A stretch of DNA of 64,000 nt from Citrobacter koseri (GCA_900446925.1 UAVY01000001.1:372001-436000), one strand, 5' to 3'. Shown: positions 7,865-20,155, counted from the stretch's first letter. The notes: generated from the sequence alone by a model not told the origin. Made by a program: numbers and translations.

Positions 7865-9815
7865 TTATTTGCCTTTAATCTCATACAGTGGCGTTTGACC
7901 CGCAACCACTTGACCTTCAGCTTTAATCACCAGACCGCTGAAGTCGTCGATGTTGCTGCAAACCACCGGGCTAATCATCGAGCGCGCATTGGCGTTCAGG
8001 AACTCCAGATCCATTTCCAGGATCGGCTGACCGGCAACCACTTCGGCACCCTCTTCCACCAGGCGTTTGAAGCCCTGACCGTTCAGCGCAACGGTATCGA
8101 TCCCCATGTGGACAACGATTTCCGCGCCTTTTTCAGTTTCCAGGCAGAACGCATGATTGGTGTTGAAGATTTTCACAATGGTGCCTGCCGCCGGGGAAAC
8201 AACGGTTTTATCCGTTGGTTTCACCGCCACGCCGTCGCCAACCGCTTTGCTGGCGAACGCTTCGTCAGGAACCTGTTCCAGCGCAACCACGTCACCCGTG
8301 ACTGGAGAAACCAGCGTCGCGATGGTCACCGCATTAGGAACCGCCTGCGGTTTTGCCGCCGGCGCCGCAGTCACTGGCGCGCTGTCAGCAGACGCTGCCG
8401 CAACCGGGCCACGCGCCACCACTTTCTTCATTTCGTCGCCGATAGATTCCGCTTTCGCGCCGACGATAACCTGGATGGTCTGTTTGTTCAGTTTCACCAC
8501 GCCGGACGCACCAAGACGTTTACACATCGCATCGCTCACGCGAGCCGCGTCGGCAACGGTCAGGCGCAGACGGGTGATGCAGGCATCGATCGCTTTCAGG
8601 TTATCCGTACCGCCAACCGCAGCAATGTAGTTGGTCGCCAGTTGAGTCATACCTTCTTCAGTGTTGCTGTTCGCTTCGTCAGTCACGATATCGTCGTCTT
8701 TATCTTCACGACCTGGCGTTTTCAGGTTGAACACGCGAATTACCGCACTGAACAGCAGGAAGTAGATGACGAAGAAGACCGCGCCCATCACCAGCAGCAT
8801 CCAGACGTTTTTGCTGGCCGCAGGCAGGCTATACATCAACACGTAGTCAATTGCGCCTGCGGAGAAGGAGAAGCCCGCATGAATACCCAGCAGCGTCGCG
8901 ATGAACAGGCTGATACCGGTCAATATTGCGTGCAGGAGGTACAGCAACGGCGCCAGGAACATGAACAGGAATTCCAGCGGCTCAGTAACACCGGTCAGGA
9001 ACGCGGTGATCGCAACGGACAGCAGCATACCGCCAACCATTGGACGACGCGCTTTCGGCGCAGCGAAGTACATCGCCAGCGCCGCACCCGGCAGACCGAA
9101 CATCATGATCGGGAAGAAGCCGGACATGAACATCCCCGCCGTGCCGTCACCCGCGTAGAAGCGGTTGATGTCGCCGTGGAATACCGTACCTGCCGTGTTA
9201 GTGAACTCGCCAATCTGGAACCAGGCGATGGTGTTCAGCACCTGATGCAGACCTGTCGGGATCAACAGACGGTTGATGAAACCGAAGATACCGGAGCCCA
9301 GCGCGCCCGCGCCGACAATCCATTCACCGCCCGCATGAATAGCGTGCTGAACCGGAGGCCAGACGTAACCGAAAATCGCCGCCAGCACCAGACAGAAGAA
9401 GCCCGTGGCGATCGGCACAAAACGTTTGCCGCCAAAGAAGCTCAGGAAATCAGGAAGTTTGATACCGGACCAACGGTTATAAACGGCGCCGCCCACCAGA
9501 CCGGTAATGATACCCGCCAGGGACGCCCATGTTGATTTCCGGGTTAATCGTCACCATCGCTTTGGTCAGGACGAAGTACCCGACCGCACCCGCCAGCGCT
9601 GCTGCACCCGCGCTGTCCTTAGACCAGCTGGATGCCACACCGATGGCGAAGATCAGTGCGAGGTTATCGAAGATCGCCCCGCCCGCCTGCGCGATAAAGG
9701 CGACATTCAGTAAATCTGGTTGACCGAATCGCAGCAACAGTGCCGCCACCGGCAGCACTGCGATAGGGAGCTGTAACGCCCTACCCAGTCGCTGGAAAAA
9801 ACCTAAAATATTCAT
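7865..9815 (-). CDS. nagE: N-acetylglucosamine PTS permease EIICBA (frameshifted as written)
   Basis: Phosphorylating uptake of N-acetylglucosamine, 649 residues when repaired. The membrane EIIC domain (about 1-370) is followed by EIIB with the phospho-cysteine in DACITRLRLTV and EIIA with the phospho-histidine in VVHMGIDTV near the C-terminus. The frame breaks after NPEINMGV: GGG at 9520-9522 has one base too many, and removing it gives LAGIITGLVGGAVYN and joins the two parts. It is divergent from nagB and repressed by NagC through the paired operators in between. Read as sequence error. Confidence 0.93.
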
Positions 9816-9944
9816 CTTATTCCCCCTACGAGACCCCGATTAGGCTTCTGGAAGCCATTTTTTTATTGTGCGACAAATCGTTAAAGCGTGATGTTTGGCA
9901 ACAACGGTATGAATTATTCATCTACGCTCAGAGTGTGTGAAAAA

Positions 9945-9965
9945 TTAATTCGTATCGCAAATTAA
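9945..9965. promoter_or_regulatory. NagC operator on the nagE side
   Basis: Palindrome TTAATTCG-TATCG-CAAATTAA, 7 of 8 arm positions paired. It is the same sequence type as the high-affinity nagE operator of E. coli. Confidence 0.8.
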
Positions 9966-9977
9966 ACGCGTGTTTTT

Positions 9978-9993
9978 TGTGATTTGAATCACC
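9978..9993. promoter_or_regulatory. CRP site between nagE and nagB
   Basis: TGTGA-TTTGAA-TCACC is a near-perfect CRP half-site pair lying between the two NagC operators. It would activate both divergent promoters when preferred sugars are absent. Confidence 0.75.
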
Positions 9994-10038
9994 AAATATC
10001 GTTATTCACCCTCCCTTATACTGGCTAACTGCGAAAAC

Positions 10039-10062
10039 TTATTTTATCATTCAAAAAATCAA
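10039..10062. promoter_or_regulatory. NagC operator on the nagB side
   Basis: The stretch beginning TTATTTTATCATTCAAAAAA matches the known nagB operator of E. coli. Its centre is about 95 bp from the nagE operator, suiting the NagC repression loop described for this region. The rest of the 343-bp gap 9816-10158 shows no gene. Confidence 0.75.
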
Positions 10063-10158
10063 CACGGATTAGCGCCTGTCCATACGAATCCAGGTTACGC
10101 TTACTAACGTACAGATGCTCAATCCGCCAATTTATTACTTTTACTTTTGAGGTGAAGA

Positions 10159-12168
<2,010 letters not shown>

Positions 12169-12176
12169 GAGAAAGT

Positions 12177-13399
12177 ATGACACCAGGCGGACAAGCTCAA
12201 ATAGGTAATGTTGATCTCGTAAAACAGCTTAACAGCGCGGCCGTTTACCGCCTGATTGACCAGCACGGGCCAATCTCGCGTATTCAGATTGCCGAGCAAA
12301 GCCAGCTTGCTCCCGCCAGCGTAACCAAAATTACGCGTCAACTCATTGAACGCGGGCTGATCAAAGAAGTTGATCAGCAGGCCTCCACCGGGGGGCCGCC
12401 GCGCCATCTCCATCGTTACCGAAACCCGTAATTTCCATGCCATTGGCGTGCGGTTGGGTCGACATGACGCAACCATTACCCTGTTTGACCTGAGCAGTAA
12501 AGTGCTGGCTGAAGAGCACTACCCGCTGCCAGAGCGCACTCAGGAGACGCTGGAACATGCCCTGCTCAATGCCATCACCACATTCGTCGACAGTAATCAG
12601 CGTAAACTTCGCGAGTTAATCGCGATTTCTGTGATCCTGCCGGGTCTTGTCGATCCCGAAAGCGGCGTAATCCGCTATATGCCGCATATTCAGGTTGAAA
12701 ACTGGGGATTAGTTGAAGCGCTGGAAAAACGTTTTCACGTAACCTGTTTTTGTCGGTCACGATATCCGCAGTCTGGCGCTGGCCGAGCACTATTTCGGTG
12801 CAAGCCAGGATTGCGAAGATTCCATTCTGGTGCGCGTACACCGGGGGACTGGCGCCGGGATTATCTCAAATGGCCGCATTTTTATTGGTCGCAACGGCAA
12901 CGTCGGGGAGATCGGTCATATTCAGGTCGAGCCGCTGGGCGAGCGCTGTCACTGCGGCAATTTTGGCTGTCTGGAAACCATCGCCGCCAACGCGGCCATT
13001 GAACAACGCGTACAGCACTTACTCAAGCAGGGCTACCAAAGTCGCGTTACGCTGGACGACTGCACGATTAAAACCATCTGCAAGGCAGCTAATAAAGGTG
13101 ACAGCTTAGCGGCAGAGGTGATTGAACACGTTGGTCGTCATCTGGGCAAAACCATCGCTATCGCTATCAACCTGTTTAATCCGCAAAAAATCGTGATTGC
13201 CGGTGAAATTACCGAAGCGGATAAAGTGCTGCTGCCGGCGATTGAAAGCTGCATCAACACACAGGCGCTGAAAGCGTTTCGCAAAAATTTGCCGGTTGTC
13301 CGTTCCACGCTGGATCACCGCTCCGCCATCGGCGCATTTGCGCTGGTGAAACGCGCCATGCTCAACGGCATTTTGTTACAACATTTGCTGGAAAATTAA
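12177..13399 (+). CDS. nagC: Transcriptional regulator NagC, ROK family (frameshifted as written)
   Basis: A repressor of nagE, nagBACD and chiP that releases DNA on binding GlcNAc-6-P; 406 residues when repaired. The N-terminal winged helix lies at about residues 34-64 (ISRIQIAEQSQLAPASVTK). The ROK core has the zinc motif CHCGNFGCLE. Two +1 errors break it: a six-G run at 12390-12395 (five expected, restoring STGGRRAISIV) and a five-T run at 12747-12751 (four expected, restoring TCFVGHDIRSLALAEH). Length then equals E. coli NagC exactly. It starts 8 bp after nagA. Confidence 0.93.
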
Positions 13400-13445
13400 T
13401 GAGCTTTTATAGTGGCGCATTATGACTAAATCCTTTGGGTAGTTC

Positions 13446-14198
13446 ATGACCATCAAGAATGTAATTTGTGATATTGACGGCGTGCTGATGCACGACAATG
13501 TTGCCGTACCCGGTGCGGCAGAATTTCTGACGGATGTAATGGAAAAAGGTCTGCCGCTGGTGTTGCTGACCAATTACCCTTCGCAGACCGGCCAGGATCT
13601 GGCGAACCGCTTTGCTACCGCAGGGGTTAACGTACCGGACAGCGTTTTTTATACTTCCGCGATGGCCACCGCCGATTTTCTGCGTCGTCAGGAAGGCAAG
13701 AAAGCCTATGTGGTCGGTGAAGGCGCACTAATTCACGAATTGTATAAAGCAGGTTTTACCATTACTGACGTCAATCCCGATTTTGTGATTGTCGGTGAGA
13801 CCCGTTCCTATAACTGGGACATGATGCATAAAGCGGCCTTTTTCGTCGCCAACGGCGCCCGTTTCATCGCCACCAACCCCGATACCCACGGTCGTGGTTT
13901 CTATCCGGCCTGCGGCGCGCTCTGTGCAGGTATTGAAAAAATTTCTGGCCGTAAGCCTTTTTACGTCGGTAAACCCAGCCCGTGGATTATCCGCGCCGCG
14001 TTAAACAAAATGCAGGCGCACTCGGAAGAGACCGTTATCGTCGGCGACAATCTGCGCACCGATATTCTGGCGGGATTCCAGGCCGGTCTGGAAACCATTC
14101 TGGTGCTCTCTGGCGTCTCAACGCTCAACGATATCGACGACATGCCGTTCAGACCAAGCTGGATTTATCCTTCCGTCGCCGAAATCGACGTTATCTGA
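13446..14198 (+). CDS. nagD: UMP/nucleotide phosphatase NagD (UmpH), HAD family
   Basis: A 250-residue HAD phosphatase of subfamily IIA. Motif I is DIDGVLMHD, with nucleophile Asp9 and acid Asp11; the C-terminal motif GDNLRTDILAGFQAG binds Mg. In E. coli it dephosphorylates UMP and other nucleoside monophosphates and is thought to drain excess pyrimidine nucleotides. It is the last gene of nagBACD, 46 bp after nagC, but is not needed for GlcNAc use. Intact. REP sequences follow. Confidence 0.95.
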   Translation: MTIKNVICDIDGVLMHDNVAVPGAAEFLTDVMEKGLPLVLLTNYPSQTGQDLANRFATAGVNVPDSVFYTSAMATADFLRRQEGKKAYVVGEGALIHELYKAGFTITDVNPDFVIVGETRSYNWDMMHKAAFFVANGARFIATNPDTHGRGFYPACGALCAGIEKISGRKPFYVGKPSPWIIRAALNKMQAHSEETVIVGDNLRTDILAGFQAGLETILVLSGVSTLNDIDDMPFRPSWIYPSVAEIDVI

Positions 14199-14210
14199 AA
14201 ACGTCCCCCT

Positions 14211-14273
14211 GCCTGATGGCGCTGCGCTTATCAGGCCTACAATATTGTTCTGTTCGAATCGTAGGCCTGATAA
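14211..14273. repeat. REP element pair after nagD
   Basis: A GCCTGATGGCGCTGCGCTTATCAGGC unit is followed by a partial inverted GTAGGCCTGATAA unit. The remainder of the gap to asnB (14274-14479) is AT-rich leader/promoter sequence without an ORF. Confidence 0.8.
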
Positions 14274-14479
14274 AAAACATCGTTTAATAAAATCGCCATA
14301 AAATTATCGATTCATCAATAAACACGCTCATTACGTAATCTTTTTTCATCATTCAACAACTGCCATTGCATTTTTTGCTTTCATCACGCCAAATCTCTTG
14401 CGAACCCTGCGGCTTTGCGGCATTTTCATAAACAAGCAAACACAAAAAAGCACCACGCAACGGGTTAATGGAGAAGGTT

Positions 14480-16158
14480 ATGTGTTCTATTTTTGGCGTA
14501 TTCGATATCAAAACAGACGCGGTTGAGCTGCGTAAAAAAGCCCTTGAGCTGTCACGTTTGATGCGCCATCCGCGGCCCAGACTGGTCCGGTATTTACGCC
14601 TGCGATAACGCGATTCTGGCACACGAGCGTCTGTCTATTGTCGACGTCAACGCCGGTGCGCAGCCGCTGTACAACGAAAAAGAAAACACATGTGCTGGCC
14701 GTTAACGGTGAAATTTATAACCACCAGGCATTACGCGCGGAATATGGCGACCGCTATCAGTTCCAGACCGGGTCTGACTGTGAAGTGATCCTCGCGCTGT
14801 ACCAGGAAAAAGGGGTGGAATTTCTCGACGACTTACAGGGTATGTTCGCCTTTGCGCTGTACGACAGCGAACAGGATGCCTGGCTGATTGGTCGCGACCA
14901 CATCGGGATCATCCCGCTTTATATGGGTCATGACGAACACGGCAACTTTTATGTCGCCTCTGAAATGAAGGCGCTGGTGCCGGTTTGCCGCACGATTAAA
15001 GAGTTCCCGGCAGGCAGCTACCTGTGGAGCAAAGACGGTGAGATTCGTCAGTACTACCAGCGCGACTGGTTCGAGTTCGACGCGGTAAAAGACAACGAAA
15101 CGGACAAAAACGTGCTGCGCCAGGCGCTGGAAGAGTCCGTCAAAAGCCACCTGATGTCAGACGTGCCATACGGCGTATTGCTCTCGGGCGGCCTGGATTC
15201 CTCCATCATTTCCGCCATCACCAAGAAATTCGCCGCACGCCGCGTGGAAGATCAGGAACGTTCGGAAGCCTGGTGGCCTCAGTTGCACTCCTTTGCTGTC
15301 GGTCTGGAAGGCTCCCCGGACCTGAAAGCCGCGCAGGAAGTGGCAAACCATCTCGGCACCGTGCATCACGAAATTCACTTCACCGTGCAGGAAGGTCTGG
15401 ATGCGATTCGCGACGTGATTTACCACATCGAAACTTACGATGTCACCACCATTCGCGGCCTCGGACGCCGATGTATTTAATGTCGCGTAAAATCAAAGCG
15501 ATGGGAATCAAAATGGTGCTGTCCGGCGAAGGGTTCCGATGAAGTGTTCGGCGGCTACCTCTTACTTCCATAAAGCGCCAAACGCCAAAGAACTGCACGA
15601 AGAGACCGTGCGTAAACTACAGGCGCTGCATATGTTTGACTGCGCTCGCGCCAACAAAGCGATGTCTGCCTGGGGGCGGTCGAAGCCCGCGTCCCGTTCC
15701 TGGATAAGAAATTCCTCGAATGTAGCGATGCGCATCAACCCGGAAGACAAAATGTGCGGCAACGGGCAAAATGGAGAAACATATCCTGCGTGAATGTTTT
15801 GAATCCTACCTGCCCGCAAGCGTTGGCATGGCGGTCAAAAAGAGCAGTTCTCTGACGGCGTCGGCTACAGCTGGATCGACACGCTGAAAGAGGTCGCGGC
15901 GGGAGCAAATTTCCGACCAGCAACTGGAAACCGCCCGCTTCCGTTTCCCGTACAACACGCCATCTTCTAAAGAAGCGTACCTGTACCGTGAAATCTTCGA
16001 AGAGTTGTTCCCGGTACCCAGCGCAGCAGAATGTGTGCCAGGCGGCCCGTCCGTCGCCTGTTCTTCTGCGAAGGCCATCGAATGGGATGAGGCGTTCAAA
16101 ACGATGGACGATCCATCAGGCCGCGCCGTCGGCGTACACCAGTCCGCTTATAAAATAA
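14480..16158 (+). CDS. asnB: Asparagine synthetase B, glutamine-hydrolysing (14 frameshifts as written)
   Basis: Makes asparagine from aspartate, ATP and glutamine; 554 residues when repaired. The N-terminal glutaminase begins MCSIFGVFDIKTDAVELRKK with nucleophile Cys2; the synthetase ATP-loop is SGGLDSS. I can place 14 single-base insertions, at or near 14570, 14683, 15457, 15463, 15531, 15562, 15672, 15678, 15719, 15764, 15825, 15833, 15901 and 16152. The span is 1679 bp, which is 14 more than 555 codons, so removing exactly these restores full length and stop. Every insertion can be read as one extra base in a run. This is error, not decay. GGAG ribosome site before ATG. Confidence 0.9.
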
Positions 16159-16174
16159 GTTATCGTGTTAAAAA

Positions 16175-16198
16175 GGAGTCCTGCGGGGCTCTTTTTTT
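16175..16198 (+). terminator. Terminator of asnB
   Basis: GAGTCC/GGGCTC stem (one G-T pair) with a short loop followed by seven T residues, 17 bp after the intended asnB stop. The G-run in the stem may also hold an extra base. Confidence 0.65.
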
Positions 16199-16315
16199 AC
16201 GCCGTTTTTTCACCGCAAAAAAACGATTAATAACCAATAATTGCCGAATATTGCGTCACGCTGTTCGCAACCTAACCAAACAGTCACATTCCGGCCATTT
16301 TCAATGAAAAAGAGG

Positions 16316-16346
16316 TTGACGCTTTCAAGGGCTCAATACGCATAAT
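16316..16346 (+). promoter_or_regulatory. Promoter of the metT-glnX tRNA operon
   Basis: TTGACG and CATAAT separated by 19 bp, followed by a GC-rich GCGCCCCGC discriminator as expected for a stringently controlled stable-RNA promoter, about 40 bp before the first tRNA. The long spacer may include one extra base in a G run. Confidence 0.65.
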
Positions 16347-16384
16347 GCGCCCCGCAACGCCGATAAGGTAACGCGAAAAAAGAT

Positions 16385-16463
16385 GGCTACGTAGCTCAGT
16401 TGGTTAGAGCACATCACTCATAATGATGGGGGTCACAGGTTTCGAATCCCGTCGTAGCCACCA
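16385..16463 (+). tRNA. metT: tRNA-Met (CAU, elongator)
   Basis: The cloverleaf has acceptor GGCTACG/CGTAGCC, anticodon CAT in CACTCATAATG and an encoded CCA end. It is 79 nt instead of 77: the variable/T-arm region reads GATGGGGGTCACAGGTTTCGAATC, with one extra G and one extra T compared with the second copy downstream (metU). These match the homopolymer errors seen in neighbouring protein genes. First gene of the seven-tRNA operon. Confidence 0.93.
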
Positions 16464-16471
16464 TCTTTTTT

Positions 16472-16557
16472 GCGGGGAGTGGCGAAATTGGTAGACGCAC
16501 CAGATTTAGGTTCTGGCGCCGCAAGGTGTGCGAGTTCAAGTCTCGCCTCCCGCACCA
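16472..16557 (+). tRNA. leuW: tRNA-Leu (UAG)
   Basis: A class II tRNA with a long variable arm, anticodon TAG in GATTTAGGTTC, T-arm GTTCAAGTC and encoded CCA. It is 86 nt instead of 85 because the acceptor strand reads GCGGGGAG where GCGGGAG is needed to pair with CTCCCGC; one G is extra. Second gene of the operon. Confidence 0.93.
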
Positions 16558-16580
16558 TTCACCAGTACGCGTTGCACGGA

Positions 16581-16655
16581 TGGGGTATCGCCAAGCGGTA
16601 AGGCACCGGTTTTTGATACCGGCATTCCCTGGTTCGAATCCAGGTACCCCAGCCA
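16581..16655 (+). tRNA. glnU: tRNA-Gln (UUG)
   Basis: 75 nt including CCA, acceptor TGGGGTA/TACCCCA, anticodon TTG in GGTTTTTGATAC. Identical to the next Gln copy. No error detected. Confidence 0.97.
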
Positions 16656-16691
16656 TATTTCTTCGAGTTTGCGGATTGCCGCGACGGTCAT

Positions 16692-16766
16692 TGGGGTATC
16701 GCCAAGCGGTAAGGCACCGGTTTTTGATACCGGCATTCCCTGGTTCGAATCCAGGTACCCCAGCCA
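16692..16766 (+). tRNA. glnW: tRNA-Gln (UUG), second copy
   Basis: 75 nt including CCA and identical in sequence to glnU, anticodon TTG. Such pairs suggest tandem duplication within the operon. Confidence 0.97.
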
Positions 16767-16782
16767 TCGAAGAAAACAATCT

Positions 16783-16860
16783 GGCTACGTAGCTCAGTTG
16801 GGTTAGAGCACATCACTCATAATGATGGGGTCACAGGTTCGAATCCCGTCGTAGCCACCA
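16783..16860 (+). tRNA. metU: tRNA-Met (CAU, elongator), second copy
   Basis: 78 nt including CCA, one more than expected. The D-loop reads CAGTTGGGTTAGAG where the first copy has CAGTTGGTTAGAG, so one G is extra. The rest matches metT after its own two errors are removed. Confidence 0.93.
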
Positions 16861-16866
16861 AATTCT

Positions 16867-16941
16867 TGGGGTATCGCCAAGCGGTAAGGCACCGGATTCT
16901 GATTCCGGCATTCCGAGGTTCGAATCCTCGTACCCCAGCCA
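16867..16941 (+). tRNA. glnV: tRNA-Gln (CUG)
   Basis: 75 nt including CCA, anticodon CTG in GGATTCTGATTCC, otherwise close to glnU. In E. coli this is the supE locus. Confidence 0.97.
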
Positions 16942-16983
16942 AATTTGAAAGACGTTCGGATGACGAACGCAAAACCCAACCAT

Positions 16984-17058
16984 TGGGGTATCGCCAAGCG
17001 GTAAGGCACCGGATTCTGATTCCGGCATTCCGAGGTTCGAATCCTCGTACCCCAGCCA
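16984..17058 (+). tRNA. glnX: tRNA-Gln (CUG), second copy
   Basis: 75 nt including CCA, identical to glnV, last gene of the tRNA operon and directly followed by its terminator. Confidence 0.97.
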
Positions 17059-17062
17059 CATT

Positions 17063-17090
17063 AAAAAAGCTCGCTTCGGCGAGCTTTTTG
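17063..17090 (+). terminator. Terminator of the tRNA operon
   Basis: GCTCGC-TTCG-GCGAGC stem-loop with a UUCG-type tetraloop, flanked by six A and five T residues, a few bases after glnX. The A-run could also serve convergent transcription from ubiF. Confidence 0.9.
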
Positions 17091-17108
17091 CTTTTCTGTC
17101 TTGGCGCG

Positions 17109-17151
17109 CCGGGTGGCGGGTGTTGGCCTGATAAGCGCAACGCTATCAGGC
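17109..17151. repeat. REP element between the tRNA operon and ubiF
   Basis: GCCTGATAAGCGCAACGCTATCAGGC palindrome with a degraded GCCGGGTGGCGGG neighbour. Confidence 0.75.
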
Positions 17152-17161
17152 ACAGAACATC

Positions 17162-18341
17162 CTACAACCCTAACGCATATTTCAGGGGCCTGACGTTTCA
17201 ACACGCCTGCGCGCTCTGCCGCCATCAATCCAATATTACGCATGATGCGCAGCGGCTGAAGATTATTGCTGAAACCGGCATAGAACAGATCCATCCCGCT
17301 TTGCATAATGAAGTTATCCGCCATGCGGCGCGTCTGATAGCGTTTCAGCACCTGGTGACTGGCCCCAGACCTCGCCATGACTGCGGGCGCTGATCAACAC
17401 ATCCAGCAGCGCATCCACATCCACGATACCCCAGGTTTACCCCCTGCCCGGCTAATGGATGAATGGTATGCGCCGCATCCCCCCACCAGCGCCAGGCCAG
17501 GCTGTACGTATTGTAACGCATGGCGGCGCGTCAGCGGAAAAGCGCCTGCCGCAACCGGTGTGACCTCCCCCCAGACGCGACGGAAAATGTTGCATAATTT
17601 CCACCTGCAACTGCGGCATACTCAGGTTCTGCAACTGGCGAATACGCGCCGGTGAGTCATACCACACCAGCGATGCCCAGTTGTCGAACAACGGTAAAAA
17701 GGCCCGTGGGCCGTCTGGCGTAAATTGCTGCCAGGTGCTGTCACCGGGATCGCTCTCACACTGTACGGTAATCAGCATACAGGACTGAGCATACTGCCAG
17801 GCATGAATGCCAATCCCCGCCAGCTGTCGTACCTGCGAGTTCGCACCGTCAGCGCCGATCACCAGTTTTGCGGTAAGACGCTCACCATCCGCCAGCTCCA
17901 GCTCATGTCGATCATTGTGGCGATGCAACGCAATCAGTGAAGCAGGCGCGCGCAGCGTCACTTTTGGGTGCGCATCCAGCGCCTGCCACAGCGCCTGTTG
18001 CAGCACGATATTCTCAACCATATAGCCAAGCAGCGGTAACTTAAGCTCGGCGGCGTCAAACACCACATGGGCGTTTTCCCACTCCCAGGTTTCCAGACGA
18101 CGGTACGGATGGCTGCGCATCCCCTGCACCGCATCCCAGACGCCCAGGCCTTTAAGCAGCGACACCGACGCCGCGCTGATCGCTGAAATACGCACATCAG
18201 GCTGGCTGTCGGCCACAAACGGCGCAGGCTCAGCATGTTCAATCACCGTGACGGTAAATCCATGCTGCGCCAGTCCCAGCGCCAGCGCGCCACCGACCAT
18301 CCCCCGCCAACAATGGCAATTTCCGTTGGTTGATTTGTCAT
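17162..18341 (-). CDS. ubiF: 3-demethoxyubiquinol 3-hydroxylase UbiF (frameshifted as written)
   Basis: A flavin monooxygenase of ubiquinone synthesis, 391 residues when repaired. The Rossmann motif is IAIVGGGMVGGALA near the start; the second FAD motif (PGLALVGDAAHTIHPLAGQGVN) lies in the damaged C-terminal third. I place one deletion in the C-run 18301-18305 (six expected) and five insertions at 17185-17188, 17363-17366, 17421-17422, 17479-17484 and 17567-17572. The span of 1180 bp equals 392 codons plus the net four bases, and the end then reads LKRQALKYALGL. It is convergent with the tRNA operon and divergent from miaB. Confidence 0.9.
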
Positions 18342-18486
18342 GGTCACTCATCCTGTTACGTTGATAAGACAAGTTTACAGGATTTTTTACCTCTAAGGGC
18401 TGATAAGCGTCATACTGGTCACAACCGCGCCAAAGCATTACACTATGCGCCCTGCAATTCAGCCACTATTTCGCAAGAGCAAGTCG

Positions 18487-19912
18487 ATGACCAAAAAACT
18501 CCATATTAAAACCTGGGGCTGTCAGATGAACGAGTACGATTCATCGAAGATGGCCGATCTGCTGGATGCTACCCACGGGTATCAACTGACCGAGGTCGCG
18601 GAAGAAGCGGATGTGCTGCTGCTGAATACCTGCTCAATCCGCGAGAAGGCTCAGGAAAAAGTCTTCCATCAATTAGGCCGCTGGAAACTCTTAAAAGAAA
18701 AGAACCCGGACCTGATTATCGGCGTCGGCGGTTGCGTGGCCTCCCAGGAAGGCGACCATATCCGTCAGCGTGCGCACCTATGTCGATATTATTTTTGGCC
18801 CGCAAACGCTGCACCGCTTACCGGAAATGATCAACTCCGTTCGTGGCGACCGCAGCCCGGTGGTGGACATCAGCTTCCCGGAAATCGAGAAGTTCGACCG
18901 CCTGCCGGAACCGCGTGCGGAAGGCCCGACCGCGTTTGTCTCCATCATGGAAGGGTGTAATAAATACTGCACGTACTGTGTGGTGCCGTATACCCGTGGT
19001 GAAGAGGTCAGCCGTCCGTCTGACGACATCCTGTTTGAGATCGCCCAGCTTGCCGCTCAGGGCGTGCGTGAAGTCAACCTGCTCGGTCAGAACGTTAACG
19101 CCTGGCGCGGTGAAAACTACGACGGCACCACCGGCTCCTTTGCCGACCTGCTGCGCCTGGTTGCCGCCATCGACGGGATCGATCGCATCCGCTTCACCAC
19201 CAGCCACCCGATCGAGTTCACCGATGACATCATCGAAGTTTACCGTGATACGCCGGAACTGGTGAGCTTCCTGCACCTGCCGGTACAGAGCGGCGCGGAT
19301 CGCGTACTGAATCTGATGGGGCGTACCCACACGGCGCTGGAGTACAAAGCGATCATCCGTAAACTGCGCGCGGCGCGCGCGGATATTCAAATCAGCTCGG
19401 ACTTCATCGTTGGTTTCCCGGGCGAAACGACTCAGGACTTCGAACAGACCATGAAGCTGATTGCCGACGTCAATTTCGACATGAGCTACAGCTTTATTTT
19501 CTCGGCGCGTCCGGGAACACCGGCGGCCGATATGGTTGACGATGTGCCGGAAGAAGAGAAAAAGCAGCGTCTGTATATTCTACAGGAGCGTATTAACCAG
19601 CAGGCGATGGCCTGGAGCCGTCGGATGCTCGGCACCGTCCAGCGTATTCTGGTGGAAGGCACCTCGCGTAAGAGCATTATGGAACTGTCAGGCCGTACCG
19701 AAAATAACCGCGTGGTGAACTTTGAAGGCACCCCGGAGATGATCGGTAAGTTTGTGGATGTGGAAATCACCGATGTCTACACCAACTCTCTGCGCGGCAA
19801 GGTTGTACGCACCGAAGATGAGATGGGGCTGCGCGTGGCTGAAACGCCGGAGTCAGTCATTGCCCGTACCCGTAAAGAAAACGAGATTGGCGTCGGTTTT
19901 TACCAGCCTTAA
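18487..19912 (+). CDS. miaB: tRNA-2-methylthio-N6-isopentenyladenosine synthase MiaB (frameshifted as written)
   Basis: A radical-SAM methylthiotransferase that modifies A37, 474 residues when repaired. N-terminal cluster cysteines Cys12, Cys49 and the one in GVGGCVAS, the radical-SAM motif CNKYCTYC, and the C-terminal TRAM domain are all visible. One extra C at 18777-18778 breaks the frame after IRQRAH; removing it gives [15 protein letters not shown]. The start [12 protein letters not shown] agrees with E. coli. Divergent from ubiF. Read as sequence error. Confidence 0.93.
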
Positions 19913-19933
19913 TCCTGCTGAAAAGCGAAAAAA

Positions 19934-20016
19934 TGCCCGATGGCGCTGCACTTATCGGGCCTACGGCACAATATGGTTCGTAGGCCGGATAAGGCACTTG
20001 TGCCGCCATCCGGCAA
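19934..20016. repeat. BIME (two inverted REPs) after miaB
   Basis: GCCCGATGGCGCTGCACTTATCGGGCCTAC is paired with the inverted GTAGGCCGGATAAGGC...GCCATCCGGC unit. Confidence 0.85.
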
Positions 20017-20155
20017 ATAACAGACAGGCCTTGTAATTCCCCCCTACGCCCCCATCTTCATTGCAATGCTTGCGCCTTTATCCTGTGGCGTGAATAATTT
20101 CCTTATCTGCCGGTGAATTTTCATTTTCCGGTAACTCAGGCATAAGAGGAACAGT

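Noticed and set aside
7546..7898. Several 60-80-codon ORFs between glnS and nagE
   Set aside because: They are translations of the tandem REP elements and repeat the same peptide with each unit.
14480..16158. asnB as a true pseudogene
   Set aside because: Protein sequence between the breaks is fully conserved, and only single-base additions to runs are present. The pattern is technical.
16385..17058. A repeat array resembling CRISPR in the 16.4-17.1 kb region
   Set aside because: The repeats are complete tRNA-Gln and tRNA-Met genes with cloverleaf structure and CCA ends.
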